From: Bacteroidia bacterium
Lineage (GTDB): Bacteria > Bacteroidota > Bacteroidia > Bacteroidales > Azobacteroidaceae
DNA length: 33,294 bases
Direction: 5' to 3'
NCBI GenBank assembly: GCA_025996815.1
Contig: BNTT01000020.1
Location: 1-33,294 of the forward strand
Positions 8,532-17,318 of the stretch are shown here, piece after piece. Position numbers and translations under genes: made by a program. Numbering within the stretch: position 1 is the stretch's first letter; each line of letters starts with the position of its first letter. Under the pieces are notes generated by a model that was not told the origin of the DNA, did no database searches, and was given only the letters and a program-made list of their open reading frames with translations.

Positions 8532-9451
8532 CATTCCAATCCGAAGCCTTTCAATTCTTCGGGGGAGAGTCCGGTGATTCTAATGACCAAGTCGAGGGAC
8601 ATCCCCTCCCGAATGCACTTTTGTGCAATTTCATACGTGGTTTGCTGCATGCCTTGCAGTATGCCTTGCTTCACACCTTGCTGCATACCCTCTTGCAAGC
8701 CCACTTCACGACCCTCTTGCAGACCTTCTTCACGGCCATCTTCACGAGCACACTCGCATTCATTTCGCACATCGTTGTACTTTAACAGATTTTTTGTGTA
8801 CGTTGTCATATCTTCTTCTTTTAAATTTTCAAATTCTGCTAACTCAAACAGTTCATCGAATACTTCTCCTTGTATTGCAGCCGGCTGCTCCTGCAACTCG
8901 GCTAAGTGTCTTAGGCAATATAGCCATTTATCAATGTCTGTCACTAATTCGTCCATTGTTTTGCTAAATTTCTTTAACTCCACCGTGATAAACTGCAATT
9001 TGTCGCTTGACTTTGTCAATGTGTCTTCGTCCATCAGCGAATGGTAACTGATGCATCGGTCATCATTCGGGCGCAAATCGAAATTTACGATGGAAATGAT
9101 GTACAATGGCTTCAATTCAAAATCCCAATTGCCTTTTTTGGCTTGCTCCAAGATGGCTCGTGCCGCATAAGAGAGGGTTCTGTCCAGGAAATGCTTTTGT
9201 TTACCCACTTGCATCTCAATCACGAACTGCTCGCCCGTTTCGTCTACGCAATACAAATCAAAAAACGCTTTTCGGTCTCCTTTGCGGCGACCTAACTGTT
9301 CCACATTGAGATAGTCGATGTCAACTATCGTCTTTCTCCCCTTAAAAAGTGCATTCAAAAAGCTGATTAACAACACTTTGTTTGCAAAAATGAATTTGAA
9401 TGCAAAATCATTTTTTAAATCCAAATAACGCCCAATTTCTACTGTTTTCAT
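8531..9451 (-). CDS. Rpn family recombination-promoting nuclease / PD-(D/E)XK transposase-like protein
   Basis: The 306-residue protein starts with the family signature YLDLKNDFAFKFIF and carries a PD-(D/E)XK core with Asp65 (FFDLY) and Glu79-x-Gln81 (IEMQV). Families of this kind are multicopy in Bacteroidota and related to Rpn nucleases that promote recA-independent recombination in E. coli. Residues about 225-265 are repetitive, alternating EG and QG units (EGLQEG, QGMQQG), before a short helical end. Single gene with its own -7 box and terminator. The family is secure; whether this copy moves or acts on DNA is unknown. Confidence 0.88.
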   Translation of the reverse strand: MKTVEIGRYLDLKNDFAFKFIFANKVLLISFLNALFKGRKTIVDIDYLNVEQLGRRKGDRKAFFDLYCVDETGEQFVIEMQVGKQKHFLDRTLSYAARAILEQAKKGNWDFELKPLYIISIVNFDLRPNDDRCISYHSLMDEDTLTKSSDKLQFITVELKKFSKTMDELVTDIDKWLYCLRHLAELQEQPAAIQGEVFDELFELAEFENLKEEDMTTYTKNLLKYNDVRNECECAREDGREEGLQEGREVGLQEGMQQGVKQGILQGMQQTTYEIAQKCIREGMSLDLVIRITGLSPEELKGFGLE

Positions 9452-9509
9452 TAAAAAATATAATTAAATGTTTCAGCTTATTTAATCGCTTTGACTAAAT
9501 AAATCGGTG

Positions 9510-9517
9510 CAAAGGTA
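9510..9517 (-). promoter_or_regulatory. -7 box for the Rpn-type nuclease gene
   Basis: TACCTTTG followed by CA on the minus strand, 59 bases before the ATG. Matches TAnnTTTG. Confidence 0.55.
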
Positions 9518-9607
9518 CGAAAAAGTTATGAATTATGAAAATGAGGAAAAATGATTTTTTCCGCAAAAAAAATGAATATTTGTATTTCATAATTCAAAAA
9601 AAAGTAT

Positions 9608-9615
9608 TACCTTTG
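9608..9615 (+). promoter_or_regulatory. -7 box for tRNA-Gly
   Basis: TACCTTTG ends 11 bases before the tRNA 5' end. A TTTG at 9579-9582 may be the -33 element, though its 25-base spacing is slightly long. Confidence 0.65.
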
Positions 9616-9626
9616 CAGCCGCAAAC

Positions 9627-9699
<73 letters not shown>

Positions 9700-9712
9700 C
9701 ATCCACAGAAAT

Positions 9713-11731
9713 TTAAATTTGAATGTTTAGCACCACCTCATCCGCCGCCATTTTCCCACTGCGGGCGGAGAGCGTGTTTTTGCCGGCGGCGAGCGTTGCG
9801 TCCCATGTGAAGATGCCGTGGTCGCCGCGGCGTTTGCCCAGCGAGCGACCGTTCAGCAGCAGTTCCACCTCCGGCTGGTTGGAATAGACTTTGATTGTTT
9901 GCTCGGCGGCGGTGCGGCTTGTGCGGCGGCGTTCGGCTATGTAAACAAATGCGTCGGAGGTGTTCCAGTTGGCTTTGTAGAAATAGTAGGCATCTTTGCG
10001 GATGTGGCGGTCGAAGGAGACTAAACCCTTGTCGTTGATGCCTTTAATCTCGCCTTCGGTGCGGTGGGCGGCTCCAAAATCAAACATATTCCAAACGAAA
10101 GTGCCCCAAAGGAATGGGCGACCGGCGATGGCTTTCCAATGCTCCTCGTGGTAGTAGGTCTGCCAATTTTCGGGGTGCCAATAACTGCTTGGGTCGGGCT
10201 GGCGGAGCGAATCCTGCTGGTGGTAGATGCTGGCTCCGGCTCCGTATTCGCTGATGCCGATGGGCGTGTGGGGATATTCCTGATGCGTTCGGTCTGCCCA
10301 CGTGCCGATGCTCGACGGTTTGCCGCCGTACCAGCCAAAATAGTTGTTCCACGCCATCACGTCGGTGATTTTGTTGAGTTCGGCGGAGATATTCGTTGCC
10401 GCCGTTGTCCGCCGCGAGGGGTCGGTGGCGTGCGCCAAATCGTTCAGTTCGCGAATATACGCCACGGGGTTGTCGCCGCGCTCGTTCAACTCGTTAAACA
10501 AGCCCCAGAAGCAGATGGAGGGGTGGTTGTAGTTTTGATGAATCAGTTCCAAAAGTTGCTGCTTGCCGTTGTCTTTGAACGACTGTTGGTCCACAAAACC
10601 CTTGTCGCGATAGCCTCCCGGACCGATGAGCGGGATTTCTGCCCACACCACGAAGCCATATTCGTCGCAGAGGTCATACATCGCCCTGTCCTGCGGGTAG
10701 TGCGACAGGCGGACGGCATTGACGCCCATCTCGCGCATAATATCCATATCTTCGCGGTGGTTTTCGGGATACAGCGCGTTGCCAATCATCGCGCGGTCTT
10801 GGTGGCGACACACGCCATGCAGCGGCGCGTGCTCGCCATTGAGGAAAAACCCCTTGTCGGCATCCACGGTGTATTGGCGGATGCCCAAACGCTCGGTCAC
10901 GCGGTCAATCTCTTTGCCGTCGCGAACGAGGGTCGTTTCCACCGTATATAAATAGGGGTCGCGCGTGCCTTGCCAGAAATGCGGCTTTTGAATGCTAATT
11001 GGGATATTCACCGTCGCCGTCGTCATCATCGCCGCCGTAGAGACGTGGCGCGCCGCGTCTCTACAATCATCTGCAACGACCTTATGTTGTGCATCGTAAA
11101 CCACCACGCGCAACTGCACGTCCTTCTGACCCGTCCAAACGATTTTTGCATTCACCACCGCCTCCTCTTTGGTGATTTTTTCGGGAATGAGATACACGCC
11201 CGACGAGGCATAATCGGTCAGTGAGATATGCTCCGGCTCGGTTACAATCAACTCCACGTCGCGGTAGATGCCGCCATACATATTGAAATCGCCCAGCAGC
11301 GGCAGCACGTCTAATTGGATGGCATTATTGACGCGCACCATCAGCGTATTCGCCTTTCCGACAGCCACATACGGGGTGATGTCGAACACAAAAGCGGTGT
11401 ATCCGCCGCGGTGTTCGCCCACGTGCTTGCCATTGACAAACACATTTGCCACGCTGTTCACGCCCTTGAAGCGCAGGTAGAGCGTTTTTCCCTCCCACGC
11501 GGCGGGGATGTCGATGGATTTTTCGTAATTCATCAGCCCGCGCTCGTAGTCAGCCTTGCCGCTCAGCGCGTCCAGATTCCAAGTGTGGGGGAGATTAACC
11601 TCCGTGAACACGTTTTTACGCACCTCATAGCCGGGCGTGAACTTCCACGACCGGTTGAGATTTACCACTTCGCGTGCCGATGCCTGCATCGCCACCGTTC
11701 CCCAAAGGAACACAATCAACAATTTTTTCAT
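9713..11731 (-). CDS. Glycoside hydrolase family 2 enzyme (beta-galactosidase or beta-glucuronidase type)
   Basis: The 672-residue protein has a signal peptide (cleavage near residue 19, MQASA), so it acts outside the cytoplasm. The GH2 order is complete: jelly-roll sugar-binding domain (about 25-170, NLPHTWNLDA and YRGGYTAFVFDIT-like strands), immunoglobulin-like domain (about 180-290), and TIM barrel from about 295. The acid/base is Glu414 (FNELNE) and the nucleophile Glu495 (ISEYGAG); RLSHYPQD and LWGTFVWNMFDF also fit. It is shorter than LacZ because the LacZ C-terminal domains are absent. Specificity cannot be fixed from sequence alone. It is the third gene of the pyrophosphatase-LRR-GH2 operon, 12 bases after the LRR gene. 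Confidence 0.92.
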   Translation of the reverse strand: MKKLLIVFLWGTVAMQASAREVVNLNRSWKFTPGYEVRKNVFTEVNLPHTWNLDALSGKADYERGLMNYEKSIDIPAAWEGKTLYLRFKGVNSVANVFVNGKHVGEHRGGYTAFVFDITPYVAVGKANTLMVRVNNAIQLDVLPLLGDFNMYGGIYRDVELIVTEPEHISLTDYASSGVYLIPEKITKEEAVVNAKIVWTGQKDVQLRVVVYDAQHKVVADDCRDAARHVSTAAMMTTATVNIPISIQKPHFWQGTRDPYLYTVETTLVRDGKEIDRVTERLGIRQYTVDADKGFFLNGEHAPLHGVCRHQDRAMIGNALYPENHREDMDIMREMGVNAVRLSHYPQDRAMYDLCDEYGFVVWAEIPLIGPGGYRDKGFVDQQSFKDNGKQQLLELIHQNYNHPSICFWGLFNELNERGDNPVAYIRELNDLAHATDPSRRTTAATNISAELNKITDVMAWNNYFGWYGGKPSSIGTWADRTHQEYPHTPIGISEYGAGASIYHQQDSLRQPDPSSYWHPENWQTYYHEEHWKAIAGRPFLWGTFVWNMFDFGAAHRTEGEIKGINDKGLVSFDRHIRKDAYYFYKANWNTSDAFVYIAERRRTSRTAAEQTIKVYSNQPEVELLLNGRSLGKRRGDHGIFTWDATLAAGKNTLSARSGKMAADEVVLNIQI

Positions 11732-11743
11732 CTTATACGAAAT

Positions 11744-12727
11744 TTATCTATTTTGAATGCTTATGATGCGACCGAAAAGTTTCCAGCCTTCGGCGACACT
11801 GTAGTAGCCTATCGCCGATGCAGGCACACGGAGCGTGATGTTGTCTTTATTTACGTCCTGGAAGACCTCGGTTGTTATGGGTTGCGGCACAGAACTTCGG
11901 TTGGTCACGGTGGTAAGACGGCTGCAACCGAAAAAAGCATAATTTTCAATGCTGGTAACATTTTTGGGGATGGAAACGGAAGTGAGACCGCTACACTCAT
12001 AAAAAAGCCCAGCCTTAATGTCGGTGATGCCATAAGGAAGAGTCACGGAGGTAAGCCCGCTGCATTCCTGAAAGGCATAATCATCAATGAAGAGTATGCT
12101 CAGAGGAAAGACAATGGAGGTGAGCCGGCGACAACGCGCAAAAGCCCCATTGGCAATGCTCTTCACACCATCGGGAATGGTAAAAACACCCGATTTTCCC
12201 GCCGGACAAAATCGCAATACGGTCTGAATTTTGTTGTAAAGGACTCCCTTTATTGAACTGTAATCCGCATTGGAGTCATCTACATTAATACTGGTAAGAT
12301 GGTTGCAAGACTGAAAAGCAGTCCTGTCAATGTGGGTGACGCTGCCGGGAATGGTCAGGGAGGTAAGCCCGGAATAAGAAAAAGCATAGTTCCCTATGCT
12401 GGTAACGCTGCCGGGAATGCGCATGGTGGTAATATTGGTGCAATGGGAAAAAGCATTATTTCCAATGCTGGTAACCCCATAGACGATGATTATCCTCTTA
12501 ATGTCGTATCGGGAATAATACCAGGGGGCGTCACTGCTGTGATGATAATTCCCCATTGCCCCTGAGCCGCTGATGGTGAGGGTGCCATCGACGGTTAGTC
12601 TTGCCATGGTTTCGCCGGAAATCCACTCGTTTGTTATTTGCGCAAGGGCAACATTTGCGCCGCCGAGCAGCAGTAATGCTGCTCCGGCGCAAACGCTAAA
12701 CAGTTTTCCCTTTATTTCTATCATCAT
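11744..12727 (-). CDS. BspA-like leucine-rich repeat protein, secreted
   Basis: The 327-residue protein has a signal peptide (cleavage near residue 29, VALA). An N-terminal strand domain contains GTLTISGSGAMGNY. It is followed by about eight BspA/TpLRR repeats of about 23 residues with the pattern LTSVTIPxxVTSIGxxAFxxC (for example SVTSIGNYAFSYSGLT). Such repeats form curved beta surfaces used for adhesion or protein binding. There is no T9SS tail. The ATG overlaps the pyrophosphatase stop by four bases (ATGA); a second ATG lies three bases on. The close coupling to hppA is unusual for a surface protein. Confidence 0.9.
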   Translation of the reverse strand: MMIEIKGKLFSVCAGAALLLLGGANVALAQITNEWISGETMARLTVDGTLTISGSGAMGNYHHSSDAPWYYSRYDIKRIIIVYGVTSIGNNAFSHCTNITTMRIPGSVTSIGNYAFSYSGLTSLTIPGSVTHIDRTAFQSCNHLTSINVDDSNADYSSIKGVLYNKIQTVLRFCPAGKSGVFTIPDGVKSIANGAFARCRRLTSIVFPLSILFIDDYAFQECSGLTSVTLPYGITDIKAGLFYECSGLTSVSIPKNVTSIENYAFFGCSRLTTVTNRSSVPQPITTEVFQDVNKDNITLRVPASAIGYYSVAEGWKLFGRIISIQNR

Positions 12728-15138
12728 TTCAGTTGAATTTCTTTTTCCGGAATTCGCATTTTATAGAACGAACGCCACACAAAATACAGTCCTAAAATCA
12801 GGAACGGGATGGCGATGTAGGCGGAATAATCCGACAGACCTTCGCCTAATTTCATTTCGATACAGATTTCTGTTGCCAGCAATCCAAACAGGGTGGAAAA
12901 CTTGATAATCGGGTTCAGCGACACCGACGAGGTGTCTTTGAACGGGTCGCCCACCGTGTCGCCGATGACTGCCGCCTCGTGTAGCGGGGTGTTGTGTTCG
13001 CGCAGTTCCACTTCCACAATCTTCTTGGCATTGTCCCAACTGCCACCGGCATTTGCCATATAAATGGCTTGGAATAAGCCGAATACGGCGATAGAAATCA
13101 GATAAGCCACAAAGAAGTTGGGGTCGATGAACGCGAATGCCAGCGTCAGGGAAATGAGTGCGAGAAAGATGTTCCACATCCCCTTTTGGGCGTATTGTGT
13201 GCAAATCTTGACCACCGCTTTGGAGTCTTCGATGTCTGCCTCTTTTTTGTCCATATTAAATGTGTTCTTGATAAATTCCACCGTGCGATAGGCACCGGTC
13301 GTAACGGCTTGCATACTCGCGCCGCTAAACCAGAAGATGACCGCTCCGCCGCATATCAAGCCCAGAATGACCGGCGCGTCTGTCAGCGAGAGGCTGAGCA
13401 AGCCCACCCGTTCGAGCAGGAGGATGATGGAAAAAATCATCGTTGTGGCACCCACCACCGCCGTGCCGATGAGCACGGGCTTCGCTGTTGCCTTGAACGT
13501 GTTGCCCGCCGAATCGTTGGCTTCGAGGAAGTATTTGCCTTTTTCAAAATCCGGTTTGAAGCCGTAGTCCCTTTCGATTTCTTTTTCTATGCCGGGGATT
13601 TGTTCGATTTGCGAGAGTTCAAACACCGATTGCGCATTGTCGGTTACGGGTCCGTAACTGTCCACCGCGATGGTTACCGGGCCCATACAGAGGAATCCGA
13701 ATGCCACCAAGCCGAACGCGAAGATGCTGGCGTGAGGTCCCAGCACGTCCGTCAAACCGGTTTGCGAGGTGAAATAGGCGACCGTCATCAAGGCAACAAT
13801 CAACATTCCCGTCCAAAATGCGCCGAAATAGCCGGCAACGATGCCCGACAGGATGTTGAGCGATGGACCGCCTTCGCGCGATGCCGTCACAATTTCCTTG
13901 ACGTGGGTGGATTTTGAACTTGTAAAAAATTTAGTAAATTCGGGAATCAGCAACGCCGCCAGCGTGCCGCAACCGATGATGATGGCTAATTTCCACCACA
14001 AAGTGGGGTTTTCCAAGTCGCCCAGCAGGAGGTAGCTCATAAAGAAACTTGCCGAGATACACAAAACGGCGGCTATCGTAATCAATCGCATCAGGGGCGA
14101 TTCAAAGTCGAAATCTTTTTTGTTGGCATACAACTTTTGAGAGATGCCCTGATTGATAAAAAAGGAGCATCCCGACAGGAAGTCCATCAGGAAGCGCATC
14201 CCGAAAATCCAGACAATCAATTTTGCTTGCATATCGGGGCTGGGCACTGCGAGGGTGATAAAGGTTATCAACGCCACGCCGGTTACGCCGTAAGTTTCAA
14301 AGCCGTCGGCGGTGGGACCCACGCTGTCGCCGGCATTATCGCCCGTGCAGTCGGCAATCACGCCCGGATTGCGGGGGTCGTCTTCCTTCACTTTAAACAC
14401 CACTTTCATCAGGTCGGAGCCAATGTCGGCAATTTTGGTAAAGATACCTCCGGCAATGCGTAAAGCACTTGCTCCCAGCGATTCACCGATGGCAAACCCC
14501 AGAAAACAGATACCCACAATATCGCGCGGCACAAACAGCAAAATGAAGACCATCAACACCAATTCGAGCGAAATCAGAAACAAGCCGACACTCATACCGG
14601 CTTTCAGCGGGATATTAACCACATCCAACGGTCGCCCCCGCAGTGCCGCAAAAGCCGTGCGGGCATTGGCAAAAGTGTTCACGCGGATGCCATACCAAGC
14701 CACGGTGTAAGACCCCGCCATCCCGATAACGGAAAAAAACAGCACCTGAAGCACCACGCCGACCGATTTCCCAACCAATCCAAAGAAATAGATGCACAAC
14801 ACGATGGCTACCAAGCCAAAGAGCATCAAAAGGAACTGCCCCTGCTGTGCCAAATAGGTGCGACAAGTGGTATAAATCGTGTTGGCGACCCTCAGCATCG
14901 AATCGTGCGCAGGCAGTCGCTTCACCTGAAAAAACAGGAGTATGCTGAAACACAACGTTCCGGCAATGATTAGCGCACCGCAAAGCAAGAAGTTCCACGA
15001 CGAAACATCGCTTCCAAACAAATGGAAAGTCCCCACGTGAAGGTCAGGGATTGCCAAATCCGCCTCGTTGGCGTATGCAGGCAGGCTAAATCCTAATAAC
15101 GAACTCATTAAGAGTGCAACATTTTTTATTTTTCGCAT
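12724..15138 (-). CDS. hppA: Membrane pyrophosphatase (PPi-energised Na+ and/or H+ pump)
   Basis: The protein hydrolyses pyrophosphate to pump cations across the inner membrane and has about 16 membrane segments. Diagnostic motifs include ADIGSDLMKVV, EDDPRNPGVIAD, TGDNAGDSVGPTADGFETYG, DSYGPVTDNAQ and GGSWDNAKK. The K+-dependence position reads GNTFKA (Lys), which by the usual rule suggests K+-independence, but Bacteroidota enzymes are not always simple, so the ion is left open. I chose ATG 15136-15138 (804 residues). An upstream in-frame ATG at 15186 lies before the predicted -7 box and so would not be transcribed. The N-terminus MRKIKNVALL...LPAYA looks like a signal peptide or first membrane helix. 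First gene of an operon with the LRR and GH2 genes. Confidence 0.95.
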   Translation of the reverse strand: MRKIKNVALLMSSLLGFSLPAYANEADLAIPDLHVGTFHLFGSDVSSWNFLLCGALIIAGTLCFSILLFFQVKRLPAHDSMLRVANTIYTTCRTYLAQQGQFLLMLFGLVAIVLCIYFFGLVGKSVGVVLQVLFFSVIGMAGSYTVAWYGIRVNTFANARTAFAALRGRPLDVVNIPLKAGMSVGLFLISLELVLMVFILLFVPRDIVGICFLGFAIGESLGASALRIAGGIFTKIADIGSDLMKVVFKVKEDDPRNPGVIADCTGDNAGDSVGPTADGFETYGVTGVALITFITLAVPSPDMQAKLIVWIFGMRFLMDFLSGCSFFINQGISQKLYANKKDFDFESPLMRLITIAAVLCISASFFMSYLLLGDLENPTLWWKLAIIIGCGTLAALLIPEFTKFFTSSKSTHVKEIVTASREGGPSLNILSGIVAGYFGAFWTGMLIVALMTVAYFTSQTGLTDVLGPHASIFAFGLVAFGFLCMGPVTIAVDSYGPVTDNAQSVFELSQIEQIPGIEKEIERDYGFKPDFEKGKYFLEANDSAGNTFKATAKPVLIGTAVVGATTMIFSIILLLERVGLLSLSLTDAPVILGLICGGAVIFWFSGASMQAVTTGAYRTVEFIKNTFNMDKKEADIEDSKAVVKICTQYAQKGMWNIFLALISLTLAFAFIDPNFFVAYLISIAVFGLFQAIYMANAGGSWDNAKKIVEVELREHNTPLHEAAVIGDTVGDPFKDTSSVSLNPIIKFSTLFGLLATEICIEMKLGEGLSDYSAYIAIPFLILGLYFVWRSFYKMRIPEKEIQLK

Positions 15139-15171
15139 GACATCGAATGAATATAAAATTAAAAAATCGCG

Positions 15172-15179
15172 CAAAGTTA
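15172..15179 (-). promoter_or_regulatory. -7 box for the hppA operon
   Basis: TAACTTTG followed by CG on the minus strand. It sets the start of hppA at 15138, about 27 bases downstream of the predicted transcript start, and is divergent from the mce promoter. Confidence 0.65.
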
Positions 15180-15248
15180 CAAACATTTTATTAGATTATA
15201 ATGATAATTTCAAAAAAAGCGAGTTAAACTTTGTTAAAGTCGTTTTTT

Positions 15249-15281
15249 TTTGTTACTATCCAAAATAATTTTGTACCTTTG
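15249..15281 (+). promoter_or_regulatory. Bacteroidota promoter for the mce-mmd operon
   Basis: TTTG (15249-15252), a 21-base spacer, then TACCTTTG (15274-15281): a near-perfect match to the Bacteroidota housekeeping promoter. The leader is about 35 bases. Confidence 0.85.
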
Positions 15282-15322
15282 TGCCCGAATTATTGAGTTT
15301 GTTGATTTTTAATACACTATTT

Positions 15323-15721
15323 ATGGATATTTCACACATTGAACATCTCGGAATCGCCGTTAAGAGCATCACCGAAAGTCTTCCCTATTACGAACAGGTA
15401 TTGGGGTTGAAGTGCTACAACATTGAGGAAGTGGCAGACCAGAAAGTAAAAACAGCCTTTTTTAAGGTCGGACAGACCAAGATTGAGCTGCTGGAGCCCA
15501 CCTCCGAAGAGTCTACCATCGCCAAGTTTATCGAAAACCGCGGCGAGGGCATCCACCACATCGCTTTTGCCGTCCCCGACGTAGCCGAGGCGTTAGCCGA
15601 AGTAGAGCCAAAAGGTGTGCGGCTCATCGACAAAGCCCCCCGTGGCGGTGCCGAGGGCTTGAAAATAGCCTTCCTCCACCCGAAATCAACCGGCGGCGTC
15701 TTAACGGAATTATGTCAATAG
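15323..15721 (+). CDS. mce: Methylmalonyl-CoA epimerase
   Basis: This 132-residue VOC-fold enzyme interconverts (R)- and (S)-methylmalonyl-CoA. The N-terminal IEHLGIAVKS carries the first metal-ligand His, and GEGIHHIAFAV the second half-site His; LTELCQ is a typical C-terminus. The start at 15323 was chosen over an upstream in-frame ATG at 15281, because that one sits inside the -7 box and its 14 extra residues have no family counterpart. First gene of the operon, 15 bases before mmdA. It supplies the (S)-epimer for decarboxylation to propionyl-CoA in the succinate-propionate pathway. Confidence 0.95.
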   Translation: MDISHIEHLGIAVKSITESLPYYEQVLGLKCYNIEEVADQKVKTAFFKVGQTKIELLEPTSEESTIAKFIENRGEGIHHIAFAVPDVAEALAEVEPKGVRLIDKAPRGGAEGLKIAFLHPKSTGGVLTELCQ

Positions 15722-15736
15722 AATAATATACAGATT

Positions 15737-17290
15737 ATGAGTACACAGACAAATAAAGTAGAAGAACTTATCGAGTTGCGAGCACAAGCCCGCCTCGGCG
15801 GTGGCGAAAAAGCCATTGAAAAACAGCACGCGCAGGGTAAATACACTGCGCGTGAGCGTATCACGATGCTGCTCGACGAAGGCAGTTTTGAGGAGTTGGA
15901 TATGTTTGTGCAGCACCGCAGTCACAATTTCGGCATGGAAAAGAAACAGTTCCTTGGCGATGGCGTGGTAACGGGTTATGGCACCATCAACGGTCGGCTG
16001 GTGTATCTTTTCGCGCAGGATTTCACCGTGATTGGCGGGTCGCTGTCCGAAACGATGGCTCTGAAAATCTGCAAGGTCATGGACTTGGCGATGCAGATGG
16101 GCGCACCGGTCATCGGCTTGAACGACTCCGGCGGTGCCCGCATCCAGGAAGGCGTGAACGCGCTGGCGGGCTATGCGGAGATTTTCCAACGCAACATCCT
16201 CGCTTCGGGCGTGGTGCCGCAGATTTCGACGATTTTGGGACCTTGTGCCGGTGGTGCGGTTTATTCACCCGCGCTCACCGACTTCACCATCATGGTGCAG
16301 GGTGCAAGTTATATGTTCCTCACGGGTCCGAAAGTGGTGGAAACCGTAACCCACGAGGTGGTAACGCAGGAGCAATTGGGCGGTGCCGAAGTGCACGCAA
16401 GAAAATCGGGCGTGTCGCATTTCTCCGTTGAGAAAGAAGAAGATGCCATTGATTTGGTGCGCAAACTGCTGAGTTTTCTGCCGCAAAACAACATGGAAGA
16501 AACCCCCGTGAAGCCGACCAGCGACCCCATCGACCGCTTGGAAGATTCACTGAACGAGATTATACCCGACAACGCCAATCAGGCCTATGATATGTATGAA
16601 GTGATTGGAGCCATCGTCGACGACGGCGAGTTTTTGGAAGTTCATGCCGATTATGCGAAAAACATCATCGTGGGTTTTGCCCGCTTCAATGGACGCTCGG
16701 TGGGCATCGTTGCCAATCAGCCGAAAGCCCTCGCCGGTGTGCTGGACATCAACGCTTCCCGCAAAGCCGCACGGTTTGTGCGCTTCTGCGATGCGTTCAA
16801 CGTCCCCCTTGTGACGCTGGTGGACGTGCCGGGATTCCTTCCGGGAACGGGTCAGGAATACGGTGGCGTGATTGTTCACGGTGCCAAATTGCTCTACGCC
16901 TACGGCGAAGCGACGGTGCCCAAAGTGACGGTAACGCTGCGCAAGTCCTACGGTGGCGCACATATCGTGATGAGTTGCAAGCAGTTGCGTGGCGACATGA
17001 ACTACGCATGGCCCACTGCCGAAATCGCCGTGATGGGCGGTGCAGGTGCTGTGGAAGTGCTGTATGCGAAGGAAGCCAAAGAATCGAGCGACCCTGCAAA
17101 GGTGTTGGCTGAAAAAGAGGCTGAATACAACAAGGCATTCGCAAATCCTTACAATGCAGCGAAATACGGTTATATCGACGATGTGATTGAGCCGCGCAAC
17201 ACCCGCTTCCGCATCATTCGCGCGTTGCAACAGTTGGCGACGAAGAAACAGGTTAATCCGGCGAAAAAACACGATAATATTCCTTTGTAA
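15737..17290 (+). CDS. mmdA: Methylmalonyl-CoA decarboxylase alpha (carboxyltransferase) subunit
   Basis: The 517-residue protein is of the acyl-CoA carboxyltransferase family. It moves the carboxyl group from methylmalonyl-CoA to the biotin of MmdC. Conserved stretches include [13 protein letters not shown] in the N-terminal crotonase-like half, IGPCAGG-type [14 protein letters not shown], and [15 protein letters not shown] and [11 protein letters not shown] in the C-terminal half. Length and ends match the family. In this operon, beside a Na+-pump beta subunit and without a biotin carboxylase gene, decarboxylation is more likely than ATP-dependent carboxylation. Confidence 0.95.
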   Translation: MSTQTNKVEELIELRAQARLGGGEKAIEKQHAQGKYTARERITMLLDEGSFEELDMFVQHRSHNFGMEKKQFLGDGVVTGYGTINGRLVYLFAQDFTVIGGSLSETMALKICKVMDLAMQMGAPVIGLNDSGGARIQEGVNALAGYAEIFQRNILASGVVPQISTILGPCAGGAVYSPALTDFTIMVQGASYMFLTGPKVVETVTHEVVTQEQLGGAEVHARKSGVSHFSVEKEEDAIDLVRKLLSFLPQNNMEETPVKPTSDPIDRLEDSLNEIIPDNANQAYDMYEVIGAIVDDGEFLEVHADYAKNIIVGFARFNGRSVGIVANQPKALAGVLDINASRKAARFVRFCDAFNVPLVTLVDVPGFLPGTGQEYGGVIVHGAKLLYAYGEATVPKVTVTLRKSYGGAHIVMSCKQLRGDMNYAWPTAEIAVMGGAGAVEVLYAKEAKESSDPAKVLAEKEAEYNKAFANPYNAAKYGYIDDVIEPRNTRFRIIRALQQLATKKQVNPAKKHDNIPL

Positions 17291-17318
17291 ATTACGAATT
17301 AAAAATTAAAAATTACGA

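Noticed and set aside
10064..10951. 295-residue plus-strand frame
   Set aside because: Antisense to the GH2 catalytic domain, with no recognisable family; a by-product of GC-rich codon use.
11315..12256. 313-residue plus-strand frame across the GH2/LRR boundary
   Set aside because: Crosses two genes on the other strand; its repeats mirror the LRR units.
16547..17272. 241-residue minus-strand frame
   Set aside because: Lies wholly opposite mmdA; no promoter or family match.
17291..17318. AT-rich repeated words (ATTAAAAATT, TTACGAAT) between mmdA and the LTD gene
   Set aside because: Simple low-complexity spacer in an operon; no evidence for a regulatory site.
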